A stretch of DNA of 64,000 nt from positions 620,001 to 684,000 of the forward strand of contig JAQTHY010000001.1 in assembly GCA_029433345.1 (NCBI GenBank), written 5' to 3'. The DNA comes from Orbaceae bacterium ESL0727 (GTDB taxonomy: Bacteria > Pseudomonadota > Gammaproteobacteria > Enterobacterales > Orbaceae). Below are positions 61,279 through 64,000 of this stretch, piece by piece. Positions within the stretch are counted from its first letter, which is position 1, and the number at the start of each line of letters is the position of its first letter. The notes under the pieces were generated by a model that was not told where the DNA came from, ran no database searches, and was given only the letters and a program-made list of their open reading frames with translations. Position numbers and translations under genes: made by a program.

Positions 61279-62964
61279 TTAATTTTTATCTTTTAGTGCT
61301 TCATCCAATGTTGAATAAAAAAGCAACTTTTGGGGAATGGGCACAATTTTTGCTCGCGCTAAGGTTTTTAATGGTTGAAATTGCAACTCACAAATTGATA
61401 AATCAACCCCTTCTGGTAATTCATTAATAAAGTGAATTAACGCATTAAGTCCACCCGCGTCAAGAATGGATACTGCGTCCCATTGTAGCACAATATGTCT
61501 GTGATGATTGATTTTTTTATATATTTCGGAAAATGTTCGTTCCGCTGCCGCAAAAAATAGCGGGCCATTAATACGGAGAACTAATGTGGTTAGATTTGTC
61601 GTGTTGAGCTCTATCAAACGGGTCATCCGCGCAATGCGCCGCATAAACAGAATAGAAGCTAACACAATACCGACGGTAATGGCGATCACCATATCAAATA
61701 ATACGGTTAATGAAGCACAGATCAGCATCACAATAATATCGTCGGTTGGGGCGCGTTTAAGAATATAGATAACACGTTGCACGGCGCTCATATTCCACGC
61801 CACGATTAAGAGCAAAGCCGCCATAGCAGACAAGGGAATATAAGATAAAATCGGCGCAAAACCAATTAGCACAATCAGAACCAATACGGCGTGTAATACG
61901 GCAGCAATTGGCGATGTGGCCGATGCCTTAACATTGGCCGCAGAGCGCGCAATGGCAGCCGTAGCAGAAATTCCGCCAAAAAAGGGCGCCACAATATTAC
62001 CCAAGCCTTGGCCAATAAGTTCACCATTGGAATTATGCTTAGTATGGGTCATTTCATCTAATACCACTGCGCAAAGTAGCGATTCAATGGCACACAGCAT
62101 GGCCATAGTGAGCGAAATAGGGATAAGGGCGGATAACGTTGCCCAGCTCCACTCAAATCCTGATAATTGCCAAGGGATGACAAATTGCGGCAATACAGCG
62201 GGAATCCCGTGCCCAACAGTGTCATCACTTAAGGTATAACTAAAGCGTGATCCTATTGTGGCCACTTGATAACCGAAATTATTGAGCAGTAGCATCACCA
62301 GTACACCGATAATCAAGGCCGGTAGATGTCCAGGTAGATGAATGCGAAAAGCGGTACTGATCTTCGGCCAAATGAGCAACATGATTAAGGTAACAAGGCC
62401 AACTAAGGTATCGGCGAACTGAATGGTTGGCAAAGTTGTGGCGAGCGCGGTAATTTTAGCAATATAGTTTTCGGGCATATGATCTAAAGTTAGCCCAAAA
62501 AAATCCTTAATTTGCATTGTTGCAATGGTGATGGCGATTCCCGAGGTAAAGCCCAGTACGACAGGTAATGGAATATATTCGATTAATCGCCCTAACCGGA
62601 TTATCCCCATTAAGACCAAAAAAATACCGGATAACAAGGTGGCAATTAATAAGCCTGATAAGCCAAATTGCATGGAGACCGGATAGAGGATCACTACAAA
62701 CGCAGCTGTTGGCCCAGACACACTAAAACGAGAGCCCCCGGTTAAGGCGATCACCAGTCCAGCAATGATGGCGGTATAGAGCCCATGTTGTGGCGGAACG
62801 CCGCTCGCAATAGCTAGCGCCATCGCTAATGGGATGGCAATAATTCCCACGGTAATACCCGCAATCAGATCCTTGCAAAAACGGTGTAACGTGTAAGGTG
62901 TCTTAATACAAGCGGCAATAAATGCACTGCCGATAGTGACGTTGGTCAATCCATATAATTTCAT
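61279..62964 (-). CDS. dauA: SulP-family C4-dicarboxylate transporter DauA
   Basis: SLC26/SulP transporter; E. coli DauA (YchM) takes up succinate aerobically at acid pH. The membrane domain begins [25 protein letters not shown] and has [22 protein letters not shown] and [12 protein letters not shown] cytoplasmic STAS domain follows (about residues 450-555) with [18 protein letters not shown]. The similarity to E. coli DauA runs throughout, including [19 protein letters not shown]. It has 561 residues. Confidence 0.93.
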   Translation of the reverse strand: MKLYGLTNVTIGSAFIAACIKTPYTLHRFCKDLIAGITVGIIAIPLAMALAIASGVPPQHGLYTAIIAGLVIALTGGSRFSVSGPTAAFVVILYPVSMQFGLSGLLIATLLSGIFLVLMGIIRLGRLIEYIPLPVVLGFTSGIAITIATMQIKDFFGLTLDHMPENYIAKITALATTLPTIQFADTLVGLVTLIMLLIWPKISTAFRIHLPGHLPALIIGVLVMLLLNNFGYQVATIGSRFSYTLSDDTVGHGIPAVLPQFVIPWQLSGFEWSWATLSALIPISLTMAMLCAIESLLCAVVLDEMTHTKHNSNGELIGQGLGNIVAPFFGGISATAAIARSAANVKASATSPIAAVLHAVLVLIVLIGFAPILSYIPLSAMAALLLIVAWNMSAVQRVIYILKRAPTDDIIVMLICASLTVLFDMVIAITVGIVLASILFMRRIARMTRLIELNTTNLTTLVLRINGPLFFAAAERTFSEIYKKINHHRHIVLQWDAVSILDAGGLNALIHFINELPEGVDLSICELQFQPLKTLARAKIVPIPQKLLFYSTLDEALKDKN

Positions 62965-63446
62965 TGTTGTTGTGAGCTCATTAGATGCAGAAAATTCCAG
63001 TGAACAAGAGGGTGATAAGGATAATCTTTTTTACAGAAAAAAAAAGAGTATATTAGTCATTGATGCTGTTTTTATTACAGTTATATCGATTTCCTTTTAA
63101 GGGTGTTGTGATGTGAGTTGTGGTTGAGAGATTGAAAAAAGTGGTTTTTAGCCAATTTTGCCTATACGGATGGGTGTTCTTTCCCTATTTTCAAGGCAGA
63201 TAGGACGATCGTGTAGGTTGATAATAGGATAGACGACATGCCATGGTATCGGCATCAGTCTACCTGAGCATAGTTGACATAAATCCATAATATTTTAAAT
63301 AAACTATATTTTACATGAACTAGATTTTACATAAACGATCGTTTTTTGACATAAACATAGTATAGTTCTGAAACATCCAAATATTACGATGAACAGTGGA
63401 AAGCGAGAAATTATGACGGATAGCTTAGCAATCATAGGTGTATTTT
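62965..63446. other. Divergent spacer between dauA and the terminal phosphatase gene
   Basis: 482 bases with no gene. It contains a type B repeat at 63344-63380 and, to its left, decayed fragments (CATAAATCC, TTACATGAAC, TTACATAAACG) that look like further partial copies. Promoters for both flanking genes must be here but none is clear. Confidence 0.5.
63344..63380 (-). repeat. Interspersed repeat, type B copy 5
   Basis: Reverse copy; the complement reads GGATGTTTCAGAACTATACT then ATGTTTATGTCAAAAA. Confidence 0.75.
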
Positions 63447-64000
63447 ATGGATTATTTTAAAACAGTTATCGTGACACTATCTTGCCTGCTGCCGATCATT
63501 GCCACGGCTCAGCCACCTATTTTATCCGGTTCGAAAACTGCCTATTATTACGATGTCGTGCAGATCCAGACACCTGCTCCGCAAGGTTATCAACCCTTTT
63601 ATATTGATCATGTCGGGCGGCACGGTTCGCGTTATATTAGTAGCGCAAAATCGGAACAGCGTGTTTATCAGCTCTTATTATTGGCCGATCAGGCGCAACA
63701 GTTGACGCCCAAGGGGCAACAGTTATTAACGCAAGTGATGACGTTGATGAAATTGAATCAGAATCATTACGGCGAACTTACTGATTTAGGGCGACAAGCT
63801 ATTCGCAGCATTGGTCAACGGATGTGGGATAACTATCCGACCGTGTTTACCGGGAAATCGATTGCGGTGCTTTCCTCGACAGTACCGCGTGCGCAAGAGA
63901 GCGCCGCTATTTTTCTGCAACCATTTAGCGCTAAATATCCTGGCGTAAAGGTCGAGCAACAACCGAATCATCAGCAGACATTATTGAGGTTTTTTGATTA
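63447..64000 (+). CDS. Histidine acid phosphatase, MINPP/phytase-like (3' end outside window)
   Basis: Open from ATG 63447 (AGGTG six bases upstream) to the window end, so only about 184 residues are visible. It has a signal peptide (LSCLLPIIATAQ-P, about residues 1-22), then FYIDHVGRHGSRYI with the phosphohistidine motif RHGSR near residue 54, and LTDLGRQAIRSIGQRM. The form GYxPFYIxHxGRHGSR resembles bacterial multiple inositol polyphosphate phosphatases rather than E. coli AppA or Agp. It would release phosphate from phytate or other sugar phosphates in the periplasm. Confidence 0.82.
   Translation, partial: MDYFKTVIVTLSCLLPIIATAQPPILSGSKTAYYYDVVQIQTPAPQGYQPFYIDHVGRHGSRYISSAKSEQRVYQLLLLADQAQQLTPKGQQLLTQVMTLMKLNQNHYGELTDLGRQAIRSIGQRMWDNYPTVFTGKSIAVLSSTVPRAQESAAIFLQPFSAKYPGVKVEQQPNHQQTLLRFFD

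Overview
The window is a chromosomal segment of an AT-rich gammaproteobacterium. Nearly every protein reads as an ortholog of an Enterobacterales or Pasteurellales gene. Gene order is rearranged and trimmed relative to E. coli (yihD-dsbA without srkA, edd next to gntK, hda next to oriC). The organism is most plausibly a host-associated member of the Orbaceae, for example Gilliamella-like from an insect gut. That placement is inference from gene style and base composition, not proof.

Layout. 1-6.2 kb: edd and gntK (gluconate/Entner-Doudoroff entry) with a GntR-type operator, then macAB. 6.2-12.2 kb: dsbA (atypical CPSC active site and long acidic tail), yihD, mobA, a LolA-like protein, a threonine aldolase, mobB-mtgA and cobB. 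12.3-15 kb: a CscB-like sucrose permease and CscR-like repressor, divergent, with two operator copies 20 bp apart. 15.1-17.8 kb: groESL with a sigma-32 promoter, and fxsA. 18-21.1 kb: tRNA-Phe, an AEC transporter, a Tat-exported aminotransferase and initiator tRNA-fMet. 21.1-27.3 kb: metF, metE, rsmG and mnmG. 27.35-28 kb: the chromosomal replication origin (DnaA boxes, GATC cluster, AT-rich 13-mers), followed by hda, whose real start appears to be an AUU codon. Transcription mostly points away from the origin on both sides nearby.

28.7-34.6 kb: HAD phosphatase, folE, tsaC, anmK and a CpxRA-like two-component pair. 35.1-36 kb: a broken or phase-variable ESPR-type surface protein with a G7 tract. 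36.3-41.4 kb: an M15 peptidase, rlmN, pilF, mntP and argA with paired ARG boxes. 41.4-56.1 kb: a nucleotide and nucleoside salvage region. It holds punC/punR, deoC, three exported 5'-nucleotidase-family enzymes (one unassigned, cpdB, ushA), deoB, deoD, nupG, a Firmicutes-type cdd and a Firmicutes-type pyrimidine-nucleoside phosphorylase. Together these would dephosphorylate extracellular nucleotides in the periplasm, import nucleosides and feed ribose or deoxyribose phosphate to central metabolism. 56.3-63 kb: hemH, waaA and orn (one operon), rsgA, an HdeD-like protein and dauA. The window ends inside a histidine acid phosphatase resembling MINPP phytases.

Outside genes, the most unusual signals are two related families of short interspersed repeats (types A and B) that share a TTTCAGAACTA core and occur only in spacers, and many short degenerate tandem repeats, also in spacers.
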